Notes: generated by a model from the letters alone, not told the origin. 26,300 bases of DNA from Candidatus Caldipriscus sp. T1.2 (GCA_000980735.1 LBFQ01000060.1:1520-27819); one strand, 5' to 3'. Shown: positions 1 to 8,602, counted from the first letter of the stretch. A program made the numbers and translations.

Positions 1-591
1 CCGACTTATTACGAGATAAAGGACGGACAACCCGTACCTTCCGGGAGGACTATAAAGGAGGAGATAAAGAGAAGAGGGTTCCCCCTTACCGTCTTCTCCT
101 GGCACCTTCTCCACTTTGAGGAACCCAGGTCAATAACACCAACATCCGTAATGCCCAATTATGGATTTACGGATGAGGAGAAACTCGCCCTAACCATGCT
201 CGTTATGTCCTGGAAGAAGGTTAACTTACCAGCGGAGTACATACCGGTTAAGAAAACCACAACCCAAAACGCACAAATGGATAAATCATCAAGCGCCCAA
301 ACTGCATCAGCCGATCTCGTAAAGAGGGGTGAGGAGATCTATAATCAAAAATGTACCGCATGCCATCAAATAGAGAAAAAACTGGTTGGACCTGCCTTAA
401 AGGGACTGTTTGAGAGGAGAAAGGAGGATTGGGTCTTGTCGATGATCCTGAATCCCGACTCCATGATCAAAAACGATCCAATAGCGAAGAAGCTTTACGA
501 AGAATATAATGTCCCAATGGTTATTCCAGGAGGAATAACGCAAGAAGAGGCAAAGGCGGTAGTTGAGTATCTGAAAACCGCCACAAAATAA
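1..591 (+). CDS. c-type cytochrome, two cytochrome c domains (5' partial)
   Basis: The reading frame is open from base 1, so this is the last 196 residues of a longer protein. The first domain is cut at its N-terminus: it shows the end of a cytochrome c fold with WHLLHFEEP and the axial-Met region SVMPNYGFT at about residues 50-58. A linker rich in Thr, Ser, Gln and Ala (about residues 82-105) leads to a second domain with heme-binding CTACH (residues 118-122) and a likely axial Met in VPMVIPGG (about residue 173). The phrase NPDSMIKNDP and the final helix EEAKAVVEYLK are typical of small electron-transfer cytochromes found with bc-type quinol oxidoreductases or nos clusters. It probably acts in the periplasm or on the outer face of the inner membrane. 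The redox partner lies outside the window. The family call is firm; the complex is not determined. Confidence 0.85.
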   Translation, partial: PTYYEIKDGQPVPSGRTIKEEIKRRGFPLTVFSWHLLHFEEPRSITPTSVMPNYGFTDEEKLALTMLVMSWKKVNLPAEYIPVKKTTTQNAQMDKSSSAQTASADLVKRGEEIYNQKCTACHQIEKKLVGPALKGLFERRKEDWVLSMILNPDSMIKNDPIAKKLYEEYNVPMVIPGGITQEEAKAVVEYLKTATK

Positions 592-592
592 C

Positions 593-1223
593 TTGAAGGT
601 CTGCGTAATTACGGGTGCGAGCTCCGGCATAGGTTACGCAACCGCTAAGCTTTTCTCGGAGAGGGGGTATAGGGTTTACGGGATAAGTAGGAGGAGTGAG
701 TTAAGGGCGGATGTTAGGAATTACCGAGGAGATTAAGGGGGCTATTGAAAGGGTGGTTGAAAAGGAAGGGGGATTGGACATCCTCGTTGTGAACGCGGGT
801 ATAGCGAGGGTGGGTTATGTGGAGGAATTTGAGATTTCGGACTGGTTGGAGGTGCTAAATACCAACCTAAATGGGGCGTTTTATACCGTCAAGGCGGCCT
901 TACCCCACATAAGGGAAGGGGGGCATATAGTTTTCGTGGGTTCAATAGCGAGCAAGAGGGCCTTTCCGGGGTGGGCCGCCTACTGCGCCTCAAAATGGGG
1001 GCTTTTGGGTTTTGCAAAGTCCTTAGGTGAGGAGCTTAAAGGTAAAATAAGGGTTTCAACGGTTTTACCCGGGGCGGTTGATACGCCCTTATGGGAAGGG
1101 ATAGGAGGGGATAGGAGCAGGATGTTGAAGGCTGAGGATGTCGCAAAGGTGATTTTAAACATCGTAGAAAGTGATGGGTGGATAAGGGAGGTTGAGATCC
1201 TACCTAAGGGGGGGATAATTTGA
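593..1223 (+). pseudogene. short-chain dehydrogenase/reductase, interrupted by one frameshift
   Basis: A TTG start at 593, one base after the cytochrome stop, opens a Rossmann fold with TGASSGIG at residues 7-14. This frame ends shortly after 735. The rest of the SDR continues one frame over, from about 726: NAGIA, the catalytic-Ser region VGSIASK and the catalytic YCASK. Dropping one C of the CC at 724-725 joins DVRNY to EEIKGAIERVVEKEG and restores a product of about 209 residues with all SDR motifs. Family knowledge says a NAD(P)-dependent oxidoreductase; the substrate is unknown. The stop overlaps the TTG start of kdsB (TTGA), so the gene sits in an operon with kdsB and nadC. Otherwise intact codons and motifs favour a sequencing error or very recent mutation over long decay. 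Confidence 0.8.
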
Positions 1224-1918
1224 GGGTTATAGGGATACCCGCGAGGCTCCGCTCAAGTAGGCTACCCGAAAAGATGCTCAGAGAAATTGGAGGAAAACCA
1301 GTGATAAGATGGACGGTGGAAAACGCATTAAAGGTGGAAGATGCAAAAGTAATAGTTGCGACGGACGATGAAAGGATAAAAGATGCGGTGGAGGATATAT
1401 GCGAGGTAAGGTTAACACCTTCCGATCTACCTTCTGGTACCGATAGATTGGCTTATGCCTTGAGGGACCTTGATGATGGGGATCTCGTGATAAACCTTCA
1501 GGGGGATGAACCCTTCGTTGATCCGGATATATTGAAAAGACTTTTCCTTCTGATGGAAAGTGAGAGTGCGGATATTTATACCTTGGCGAGGGAGGAGGAT
1601 AGAAACGAGGACCCCAACAGGGTTAAGGTGGTGCTTGACTCAAGCAATTTCGCCTTATACTTTTCAAGGCTTCCGATACCTTACCGCTCCGAAAAGGTTC
1701 TAATACATATCGGAATATACGGGTACAGGAAGAAGAAACTTTTGGAATTTTCAAATCTCCCGAGGCCAAGGATTGAGGAGCTTGAGGGTCTTGAGCAACT
1801 GAGGGCGCTTTATCATGGTTGGAAAATAAGGGTTGAGGTGGTGGATTACAAGGGTATAAGTATAGATACGGAGCAGGACCTTGAGAAGGCTAAGGGAATT
1901 TATCTTAAGGGCAATTGA
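1220..1918 (+). CDS. kdsB: 3-deoxy-manno-octulosonate cytidylyltransferase (CMP-Kdo synthetase)
   Basis: The 232-residue product activates Kdo with CTP to give CMP-Kdo, the donor for the LPS inner core, in the cytoplasm. The N-terminal nucleotide-binding signature IPARLRSSRLPEKML is at residues 6-20, followed by GKPVIRWT, the ATDDERI segment and LQGDEPFVDP, all characteristic of KdsB. Length is close to but a little shorter than the usual 240-250. The TTG start overlaps the upstream stop by 4 nt, with an AAGGGGGG purine run as a possible ribosome-binding site. The 3' end overlaps nadC by 38 nt. A kdsA gene lies about 17 kb downstream in the same window. Confidence is high. Confidence 0.95.
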   Translation: MRVIGIPARLRSSRLPEKMLREIGGKPVIRWTVENALKVEDAKVIVATDDERIKDAVEDICEVRLTPSDLPSGTDRLAYALRDLDDGDLVINLQGDEPFVDPDILKRLFLLMESESADIYTLAREEDRNEDPNRVKVVLDSSNFALYFSRLPIPYRSEKVLIHIGIYGYRKKKLLEFSNLPRPRIEELEGLEQLRALYHGWKIRVEVVDYKGISIDTEQDLEKAKGIYLKGN

Positions 1919-2699
1919 GGAGGATGCGCCTTTTGGTGATATAACGAGCAGAACTATATGCGGAAACAAAAAGGTTAAGGCGGTAATAATTTCAAAAGGT
2001 AATGGGATATTTTGCGGGGAGGAGGTTTTGAAAGCCTTCGCGGAAGAGTTTGGATTTGAAATATTGGGAAAAAGGGATGGGGAGGAAATAAAATTTGGGG
2101 ATGAGGTTGCGAGTATATTTGGGGACTGTTATTATGTTTTAATGTGCGAGAGGACAATTTTAAATATTATTTCAAGGCTCAGCGGGATAGCGACGTTAAC
2201 GAGAAAGTTCGTTGAAATCGCAAAGGATGTTCCCATATACGACACACGCAAAACTACCCCCCTTATGAGATACCTTGAGAAGTACGCGGTGAAGGTGGGT
2301 GGCGGATATAATCACAGGATGACCCTATCCGAAATCGTGATGATAAAGGATAATCATAAAAAAGTTGCGGGTGGAATAAAAGAAGCTGTTGATATGGTTA
2401 GGAAAAGTTTGAAACACGCGTATATTGAGGTTGAGGTGGAGAATTTGGAGGAATTAAGGGAAGCTTTGGAGTGTAATGTTGATTGGGTACTTTTGGATAA
2501 TATGGATATTGAAAGTTTAAGGAATGCTATAGAGATGGCGAGGGGAAAGGTTAAAATTGAAATTTCGGGAGGTGTGAATTTGGAGAACTTAGAAGAGATA
2601 GCAAGTTTAAAACCCGATAGGATCTCAGTAGGGGCAATAACCAAGTCCGCAAAGCCCATAGATATGAGCTTAGAGGTGGTCGAAGTGCTGGAAACCTGA
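1881..2699 (+). CDS. nadC: nicotinate-nucleotide pyrophosphorylase (carboxylating)
   Basis: The 272-residue product is quinolinate phosphoribosyltransferase, which converts quinolinate and PRPP to nicotinate mononucleotide in de novo NAD synthesis. Visible motifs are EEDAPFGDIT near residues 13-22, CERTILNIISRLSGIAT, DTRKTTP, KVGGGYNHR, MIKDNH, LLDNMD and the phosphate-binding ISGGVN, in the expected order. The TTG start at 1881 lies inside kdsB and keeps the short N-terminal helix before the conserved EDxPxGDIT; GGAG 7 nt upstream may serve as ribosome-binding site. Use of this start makes a 38-nt overlap in different frames, a style repeated across the window. nadA and nadB are not seen here. 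Confidence 0.95.
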   Translation: MRRLREFILRAIEEDAPFGDITSRTICGNKKVKAVIISKGNGIFCGEEVLKAFAEEFGFEILGKRDGEEIKFGDEVASIFGDCYYVLMCERTILNIISRLSGIATLTRKFVEIAKDVPIYDTRKTTPLMRYLEKYAVKVGGGYNHRMTLSEIVMIKDNHKKVAGGIKEAVDMVRKSLKHAYIEVEVENLEELREALECNVDWVLLDNMDIESLRNAIEMARGKVKIEISGGVNLENLEEIASLKPDRISVGAITKSAKPIDMSLEVVEVLET

Positions 2700-2705
2700 C
2701 ATCCT

Positions 2706-2719
2706 TATATTACCTTCCT
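2706..2719 (+). promoter_or_regulatory. -10 box TATATT + ACC, leaderless start for dnaE
   Basis: TATATT at 2706-2711 is followed by ACCTTCCT and directly by the dnaE ATG at 2720. Eight bases between hexamer and ATG puts the expected transcription start at or within about 2 nt of the start codon, and there is no Shine-Dalgarno. No convincing -35 was seen. Confidence 0.65.
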
Positions 2720-5700
2720 ATGGCAGAATTTGTGCATTTGCATGTTCATAGTGAATACAGTTTGCTGGATGGTGCGGCGAGGATAGATGACCTTATAAAT
2801 AGGGCGAAGGAATTGGGTTTTAAAGCTTTGGCATTAACTGATCACGGAAATCTCTTTGGTTCCATAGAGTTTTATGTTAAGGCTAAGGAAGCTGGAATAA
2901 AGCCAATATTGGGAATGGAAGCTTACATAGTTGAAGATATTGAGAAGAAGGATAGGAATTACTACCACCTCACCATCCTTGCTATGAACGAAAGGGGTTG
3001 GAAGAACCTTATGAAGCTCTCCTCCATAGGGTATATAAAGGGGTTTTACGGGAAGCCGAGAATAGATAAGAAGCATTTGGAAGAGCATTCCGAAGGTTTA
3101 ATAATCCTTTCGGGTTGCCCTTCTGGGGAAATCGCCCATTACATAATCACGGACAATTTTAAAAAAGCGGATGAAACCATAGGTTGGTTCAAGGAGGTAT
3201 TTAAAGATAGGTTTTTCCTTGAGGTTCAAGATGTTGGGATGGAGGAGAACCAAAAGATAAACAACTACTTGCTTGAAGCGTCAAGGAAGTTTAACCTGAA
3301 ACTTGTGGCGACAAACGATGTGCATTACATAAATAGGGAAGATAAACATTTGCAGGATATTTTAATATGCATTTCTCAGAATGCGAAGCTCTCGGATGCC
3401 AACAGATTCAGGATAGATACGGAAGAGATTTATATGAAATCCGCGGAGGAGATGTTGAAGCTTTTCAGCTGGCATCCCGATGCGGTAAGAAATACTTTGC
3501 TAGTTGCGGAGATGGTGGATCTTAACCTTGAGCTTGACCCCCAAAAGCTCAAACTCCCCCTTCCCCCAAACATATCAGATCCCTTTGAGGATTTAAAGAG
3601 GAAGGCTTATGAAGGCTTGAAAAGGAAGATGGGAGAAATTCCGGAAAATTACATAAATAGGCTTGAGTACGAGCTTGAGGTGATAAAAAATACGGGTTTT
3701 AGCGGGTACTTTTTGATAATTGAGGACATAATTAGGTTCTGTAGAGAAAATGGTATAATGGTGGGAATAGGAAGGGGATCCGCGGCGGGTTCCTTGGTCC
3801 TTTATGCCCTTGATATAACGGATGTTGATCCCATAAAGTATGGGTTGCTTTTTGAAAGGTTCCTTAACCCCGAGAGAGTGTCGCCTCCGGACGTTGATAT
3901 AGACTTTGAGGATCGCAGAAGGGATGAGGTGATAGATTATATAAGGAAAACCTATGGGGAAAATTCAACCGCGCAGATAATCACCTTCAGCAAGCTTAAA
4001 TCCAGGGCGGTACTGAAGGATACCGCGAGGGTTTATGGGGTGGAGTTTGAGGAGGTAAATAGGATAACCAAACTTATACCCAACATCCCATCGGATCCAA
4101 TAACCTTGGCGGAAGCTTACGAAAAGGTTGAGGATTTTAAAAGGGCGGTATCCAATCCAAAATGGAAGGAGATAGTTGAGAATGCGATAAAAATAGAGAA
4201 CTTTACGAGGGGTTTGAGCGTCCACGCTGCGGGTATAGTGATAACGCCCGGTGAGATAACGGATTTCGTCCCTTTGGCTGTTGTAAAGGATAAGGTTGTG
4301 ACGCAGTTTGACAAAAACATCCTTGAGCTTCTTGGAATATTGAAAATAGACATCCTCGGATTAAGGACTTTAAGCGCCTTGAGCTCGGCGGAAAAGATGA
4401 TAAGACAATATTACGACCCCAACTTCTCCATAAAGAACATTCCCCTTGACGATAAGAAAACCTTTGAACTTTTACAGCAGGGTAAAACCATGGGGGTTTT
4501 CCAGCTCGAAAGTCCCGCGATGAGAAAGCTTTTGGTTAGGCTTAAACCCAACCACATAAACGATATAATCGCGATAAACGCCCTTTATAGGCCCGGACCA
4601 ATACAGAGCGGTATGGTGGATGAGTACATTGATAGGAAAAATGGGAAACCCGTTGATTACGATTTTGAGGAATTGAAACCCATACTTGAGGAGACTTACG
4701 GGCTTATAGTTTATCAGGAGCAGGTAATGCTGGCAGCTCAAATACTGGCGGGCTTTACGCCAGGCGAAGCGGATACCCTAAGGAAGGCCATAGGAAAGAA
4801 GAAGAAGGAGTTAATGGATGAGATGAGGGATAAGTTTATAAGCGGGGCAAAGAGTAGGGGGTACGATGAAAGGAAAATTGAAGAACTTTGGGAGAAGATA
4901 GAGAAATTTGCAAGCTATTCCTTCAACAAATCCCACTCCGTCGCTTATGCTATAACCTCCTTCTGGACCGCATACATAAAAGCGCACTATCCACTGGTCT
5001 TTTACGCCTCAACATTATCCTCCTTTAGGACATCCGGACAGCAAAAGTTCTTTGATAACGTACCGTTGTTCATACATGAAATGAGGGAGATGGGTATAAA
5101 CATTGAGGCACCTGATGTGAATAAGAGCGGGGTTGAGTTTGAAATTGACGTTGAGAAAAATTCTATAATCTGGGGGCTTGGGTTTATAAAGTCTGTGGGA
5201 GATGCAACCGCGGAAGCAATCGTGGAAGAGAGAAATAAGAGGGGACCATACAGGTCCCTTGAAGATTTTATAAGGAGAACGAAGGCAAACAAGAAGACCC
5301 TTGAAGGTTTAGCCAAAGCGGGAGCCTTCAGATCCATAACAAACATGAGCAAGAAAAACCTTATAGATTACATAAACTTCGGGAAGCAAGTATCCAAAGG
5401 GGTTTCAAAGGGGTTATTTGATGTTAGGGTGGGAAATACTGAAAATGATGATTTTAAGTTCAACATGATGGCCGAGAGGGAAGCTTTAGGATTCTACATC
5501 TCCGAAAATCCATTCTATAGGTTCAAGGCTTTGAGGGATGCCCAAAACCTAAAGAAAATTGGGGACATTGAGGAGGACGAAGAGGTGGAGATAATGGGGG
5601 CTTTAACGCACTTCTCAAAAAAGAAATTTAAAAACGGGACTAAGTTTACCCTAAGGCTCGAAGATGACAGCGGATACATTGATGCCATAATCTTCATAAA

Positions 5701-6184
5701 CGAAGATCCTATATCCTTTGAGAAAAAGCTCTCGGAAAACCTCGTCCTTTACGTTAAGGGAAAGGTACAAGCCGTTGAGGGCGAGGATGAAGATGATGAG
5801 GAGGAGACTTACCTTGAGGTAAAGGTGGATTCTCCGGAAAACATCAAAACCGTTGAGGAATTCCTTTCCATAAAACTCTCGGAGAAGCTAAATCTTGAGA
5901 GGATCTGGAACAAGTTTTTGGCTGAGAAGAATTACACTTTTAACGGCACAAGGGAAAGGGATATCAAGGAGGAGTTTGTAAGGTTCTGGATAAAAGAGAT
6001 AGCGGGGGAGGAGTTTGCGGTGAAGGTACCTTACGAGTGGGGTTTGAAGGTTCTGAAGGCTTTGAGCCTTGAGGGCGCGAGGATTCTCGAGAAGAACGGG
6101 GATAATCTATCTCTTCTAGGCGCAAGGGCAATAATACTTAAGGACCTTAAACTCTGGGATGAATTTTTAAGGAGGGTTATATGA
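2720..6184 (+). CDS. dnaE: DNA polymerase III alpha subunit
   Basis: The 1154-residue product is the replicative polymerase. Order: PHP domain (residues 1 to about 270), polymerase core with GRGSAAGSL and PPDVDIDF (first two catalytic Asp near 392-394), third catalytic Asp in LKIDILGLRTLS at D544, helix-hairpin-helix region, OB-fold at about 950-1020, and a short C-terminal domain. The PHP metal ligands appear complete: H8, H10, D17, H42, E67, H83, C133, D200, H202, so an intrinsic 3'-5' exonuclease is plausible. The OB region carries an acidic insert, EGEDEDDEEETY. The start follows a -10 box by 8 nt (leaderless). The stop overlaps the next ATG (ATGA), indicating translational coupling. Confidence is high for the enzyme, inference for proofreading. 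Confidence 0.97.
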   Translation: MAEFVHLHVHSEYSLLDGAARIDDLINRAKELGFKALALTDHGNLFGSIEFYVKAKEAGIKPILGMEAYIVEDIEKKDRNYYHLTILAMNERGWKNLMKLSSIGYIKGFYGKPRIDKKHLEEHSEGLIILSGCPSGEIAHYIITDNFKKADETIGWFKEVFKDRFFLEVQDVGMEENQKINNYLLEASRKFNLKLVATNDVHYINREDKHLQDILICISQNAKLSDANRFRIDTEEIYMKSAEEMLKLFSWHPDAVRNTLLVAEMVDLNLELDPQKLKLPLPPNISDPFEDLKRKAYEGLKRKMGEIPENYINRLEYELEVIKNTGFSGYFLIIEDIIRFCRENGIMVGIGRGSAAGSLVLYALDITDVDPIKYGLLFERFLNPERVSPPDVDIDFEDRRRDEVIDYIRKTYGENSTAQIITFSKLKSRAVLKDTARVYGVEFEEVNRITKLIPNIPSDPITLAEAYEKVEDFKRAVSNPKWKEIVENAIKIENFTRGLSVHAAGIVITPGEITDFVPLAVVKDKVVTQFDKNILELLGILKIDILGLRTLSALSSAEKMIRQYYDPNFSIKNIPLDDKKTFELLQQGKTMGVFQLESPAMRKLLVRLKPNHINDIIAINALYRPGPIQSGMVDEYIDRKNGKPVDYDFEELKPILEETYGLIVYQEQVMLAAQILAGFTPGEADTLRKAIGKKKKELMDEMRDKFISGAKSRGYDERKIEELWEKIEKFASYSFNKSHSVAYAITSFWTAYIKAHYPLVFYASTLSSFRTSGQQKFFDNVPLFIHEMREMGINIEAPDVNKSGVEFEIDVEKNSIIWGLGFIKSVGDATAEAIVEERNKRGPYRSLEDFIRRTKANKKTLEGLAKAGAFRSITNMSKKNLIDYINFGKQVSKGVSKGLFDVRVGNTENDDFKFNMMAEREALGFYISENPFYRFKALRDAQNLKKIGDIEEDEEVEIMGALTHFSKKKFKNGTKFTLRLEDDSGYIDAIIFINEDPISFEKKLSENLVLYVKGKVQAVEGEDEDDEEETYLEVKVDSPENIKTVEEFLSIKLSEKLNLERIWNKFLAEKNYTFNGTRERDIKEEFVRFWIKEIAGEEFAVKVPYEWGLKVLKALSLEGARILEKNGDNLSLLGARAIILKDLKLWDEFLRRVI
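6169..6176 (+). promoter_or_regulatory. Shine-Dalgarno AAGGAGGG before an internal operon gene
   Basis: AAGGAGGG ends 4 nt before the ATG at 6181 and lies inside the last codons of dnaE. It shows that the organism's ribosomes use anti-SD pairing for internal genes, in contrast with the SD-less starts at the heads of transcription units. Confidence 0.75.
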
Positions 6185-7179
6185 TATTCCCCATTTGCTC
6201 ACCCTATCATCCCATCTTTGGCGATAGGAATTGTGAGGTTTATTCCCTATATTCCTTTAGGGACGCCTTCAGGTTCTCATACGAGAGGAGAATTTTCCTA
6301 CCCCAAAGCTCCGAGACCACCTTCACGGATATATACACATATAGGGCTTTTTATGGATCCTTGGATCCCCAAATTGTTGGCTTCAACTTCTCATCCAAAA
6401 ACCTCGTAAGTTCCGCATATACGGAAAGGCTAATTCGCGAAAGTTATGGCTTTGGTTTTTCCGGAAGCTACAGGTGGTTTTCCGTCGATTTTTTGAAGGA
6501 AAACGAAGAAAAGGGGTACTTTCTAAACTTTTCAAACAACTTCCTTTCAATAACGGGGGGTTGGGATGGGGGTTTAAGCGCAGGTTCAAGTATTGGAAAT
6601 AAAATTTTCATAAAAGGTTCTTACTACTCCTCCCTTGATACCCTTTGGGGCGTGGGCTTAGGAATTAGGGGGGAAAACTTTCTGGCTTATTTGATCGGCG
6701 GGAAGGGTATGGTGGGGGAGGTATCCTTAAAGTTATCATCCCTACAATTTCTCGGGCTTTATAACAAAACCTCAAAGTTAAACTCCATTATCCTTACCGC
6801 TAAATATGGGGAAATTCTTGGGTTTTCCTTTGTGGGGGGGAAAAGGGTATGGAGGGGAAGTTTGATAAATTCTCCCGAAATTCAAGGTAAAATCTCCATC
6901 AAAAACTCAATATTCTCCGCATATTCTGGTGGAGCTTTTATCTTTGAGGATAAGATTTATAGGATTTCGGGTGGGACAAGCTTGAAGCTTCTGAAATACA
7001 AGGATGCATTGGGAATATATCCCAAATTTGAGGTATATTACGAGGAAAATGGGAGGCTTTGGATCAACGGTGGGGCAGAGGTAGTATTTTACGAGGATCT
7101 TAAGATCGGGGCGTTTTACGAAAGTTGGGATGGGACTGGGGGGTTTAGGTTTGAGATCTTTTGGAGGCTTTGGGAATAA
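6181..7179 (+). CDS. hypothetical beta-rich protein, putative outer-membrane beta-barrel
   Basis: I do not recognise a family for this 332-residue protein. Its sequence is almost entirely short amphipathic segments alternating aromatic or aliphatic with polar residues and broken by Gly/Asn/Ser turns (for example FGFSGSYRWFSVDF and SITGGWDGGLSAGSS). It ends in an aromatic-rich strand, FRFEIFWRLWE, as outer-membrane barrels often do. No classical signal peptide is visible: the N-terminus MIFPICSPYHPIFG has no hydrophobic helix, which argues against, or suggests a mis-set start. The ATG overlaps the dnaE stop and has a strong SD. The barrel call is inference from composition. Confidence 0.55.
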   Translation: MIFPICSPYHPIFGDRNCEVYSLYSFRDAFRFSYERRIFLPQSSETTFTDIYTYRAFYGSLDPQIVGFNFSSKNLVSSAYTERLIRESYGFGFSGSYRWFSVDFLKENEEKGYFLNFSNNFLSITGGWDGGLSAGSSIGNKIFIKGSYYSSLDTLWGVGLGIRGENFLAYLIGGKGMVGEVSLKLSSLQFLGLYNKTSKLNSIILTAKYGEILGFSFVGGKRVWRGSLINSPEIQGKISIKNSIFSAYSGGAFIFEDKIYRISGGTSLKLLKYKDALGIYPKFEVYYEENGRLWINGGAEVVFYEDLKIGAFYESWDGTGGFRFEIFWRLWE

Positions 7180-7189
7180 GTTTCAACTT

Positions 7190-7195
7190 TAAAAT
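7190..7195 (+). promoter_or_regulatory. -10 box TAAAAT for tRNA-Ser and the deaminase
   Basis: TAAAAT at 7190-7195 is followed by ATCCGCTTAC and then the tRNA 5' end at 7206. A start around 7202-7203 would leave a leader of only about 3 nt. No clear -35 was seen; the box is placed from position and match to the -10 consensus. Confidence 0.45.
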
Positions 7196-7205
7196 ATCCG
7201 CTTAC

Positions 7206-7295
7206 GGAGAGGTGCCCGAGCGGCCGAAGGGGCACGACTGGAAATCGTGCGTCCCCCCAAAAGGGGGACCGAGGGTTCAAATCCCTCCCTCTCCG
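7206..7295 (+). tRNA. tRNA-Ser (anticodon GGA)
   Basis: The cloverleaf folds completely. Acceptor stem GGAGAGG (7206-7212) pairs with CCTCTCC (7288-7294). The D stem CCC/GGG encloses GAGCGGCCGAA. The anticodon stem CACGA/TCGTG holds loop CTGGAAA with anticodon GGA at 7240-7242. A long variable arm (GTCCCCC/GGGGGAC) marks a class II tRNA, and the T arm is GAGGG-TTCAAAT-CCCTC. The discriminator is G7295. The 3' CCA is not encoded and must be added after processing. It reads UCC and UCU. There is no terminator after it; the next coding sequence begins 2 nt downstream. Confidence 0.97.
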
Positions 7296-7297
7296 CT

Positions 7298-8602
7298 TTG
7301 AAATTTGGAGTAAGGTTCTCCTACCTCCTTACCATGGAGGATGATGGATATATTGAGGATGGCTTTCTTGTGGTGGAAGATGATAAAATAATCTTCGTAG
7401 GAAAGTATAGGGAAACCCCCGAGATTCCCGTCATAGATACAAGACCCTCCATAGGCCTTCCCACCCTAATAAACACCCACACCCATACCGCTATGGTTGC
7501 TTACAGGGGCCTGGCGGACGATTTACCTTTATTTAAATGGCTTCAGGAGTACATATGGCCTGCGGAGGCTAAAACGGTAAGCGAGGAGATGGTTAGGCTC
7601 TCTTACAAGCTTGCCATAGCGGAGATGGTTAGCGGGGGTACGGGGGCTATAAACGATATGTACTTCTTTCAGGAAGTGGGAGCGGAGGTGATGGAGGAGA
7701 TAGGGTTTAGGGGGCTTCTTGGTGAGGGCCTTATAGACTTCCCAACCCCATCCTTCAAGAAGGTTGAGGATGGATTAAAGAGGGTGGAAAATCAACTCAA
7801 AGCAAGGAATTTATATAAATTCGTGAGGTTTTCCGTATGCTTACACGCGCCTTATTCATGTTCTCCGGATTTGATAAAAACGGGTTATGAGCTTGCAAGG
7901 GAGTACGATGTACCCTTGCATATGCACGTCGCGGAAACATTGACGGAAGTGGAGCAGATAAAGGGAAGGTTTGGAAAGAGGCCGGTGGAATATTTAGAGA
8001 GTCTTGGGGTTTTGCACGATAAGTTCATCGCCGCACACTCAGTACACCTTGAGGAGCATGAAATGGAGATATATAGGGAGAGGGGGGTAAAGGTGGCTCA
8101 CGACCCACAGAGCAATATGAAGCTAGCATCGGGGATAGCTCCGGTTGACAAATATTTGGAAAAGGGGATAACTGTGGGACTTGCCACGGATGGATGCGCA
8201 TCAAACAACGACCTTGATATGTTTGAGGAAATGAGGAGTGCCGCCTTGTTACATAAAGTTAACAGGATGAACCCCGAGGTTTTGAACGCAAAAACCATCG
8301 TAAAGATGGCAACAATTTATGCGGCGAAGATTTTGGGATTTGAAGATATAATAGGTTCCCTGAAGGTTGGAAAGAAGGCGGATTTCATAGCGGTATCCTT
8401 GGAAAGCCCACACATGCAACCAATATACGACCCTTACTCCCATCTCGTTTATACTGCAAAGGCATCGGATGTTAAGTGGGTTTTCATTGATGGGAAACCA
8501 TTAAAGAGGGATGGTAAATTAACTTTCATAGACGAAGAAGAAATATTGGAAATTGGTAAGAAGTTAAAGGAGATGGTTCTCAGCGCTTTGAAAGGGGAAT
8601 AA
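7298..8602 (+). CDS. mtaD: 5-methylthioadenosine/S-adenosylhomocysteine deaminase family amidohydrolase
   Basis: The 434-residue metal-dependent amidohydrolase has the MtaD/SsnA/TrzN pattern: HxH in INTHTHTAM (H61, H63), RGLADDLPLFKWLQ, HAPYSCSP, the metal His in HMHVAET, AAHSVHL, DPQSNMKLASG and the catalytic Asp in ATDGCASNNDLDMF. Expected chemistry is deamination of methylthioadenosine, SAH or adenosine to the inosine form in the purine/methionine salvage route; exact substrate is inferred. An in-frame GTG at 7247 lies inside the tRNA and was rejected. The TTG at 7298 gives the normal N-terminal beta-strand (MKFGVRFSYLLTMEDD). The start sits 2 nt after the tRNA discriminator, with no SD. 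The 3' end overlaps the convergent yfhO-like gene by 23 bp. Confidence 0.88.
   Translation: MKFGVRFSYLLTMEDDGYIEDGFLVVEDDKIIFVGKYRETPEIPVIDTRPSIGLPTLINTHTHTAMVAYRGLADDLPLFKWLQEYIWPAEAKTVSEEMVRLSYKLAIAEMVSGGTGAINDMYFFQEVGAEVMEEIGFRGLLGEGLIDFPTPSFKKVEDGLKRVENQLKARNLYKFVRFSVCLHAPYSCSPDLIKTGYELAREYDVPLHMHVAETLTEVEQIKGRFGKRPVEYLESLGVLHDKFIAAHSVHLEEHEMEIYRERGVKVAHDPQSNMKLASGIAPVDKYLEKGITVGLATDGCASNNDLDMFEEMRSAALLHKVNRMNPEVLNAKTIVKMATIYAAKILGFEDIIGSLKVGKKADFIAVSLESPHMQPIYDPYSHLVYTAKASDVKWVFIDGKPLKRDGKLTFIDEEEILEIGKKLKEMVLSALKGE

Noticed and set aside
2834..5697. Several open frames of 60-116 codons on the minus strand inside dnaE
   Set aside because: They mirror the codon structure of a clearly real gene, have no family motifs and no promoter or ribosome-binding signals.
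7247..7297. Extended GTG start for the deaminase inside tRNA-Ser
   Set aside because: The added residues are just translated tRNA variable arm and T arm; family homology begins at the TTG at 7298.
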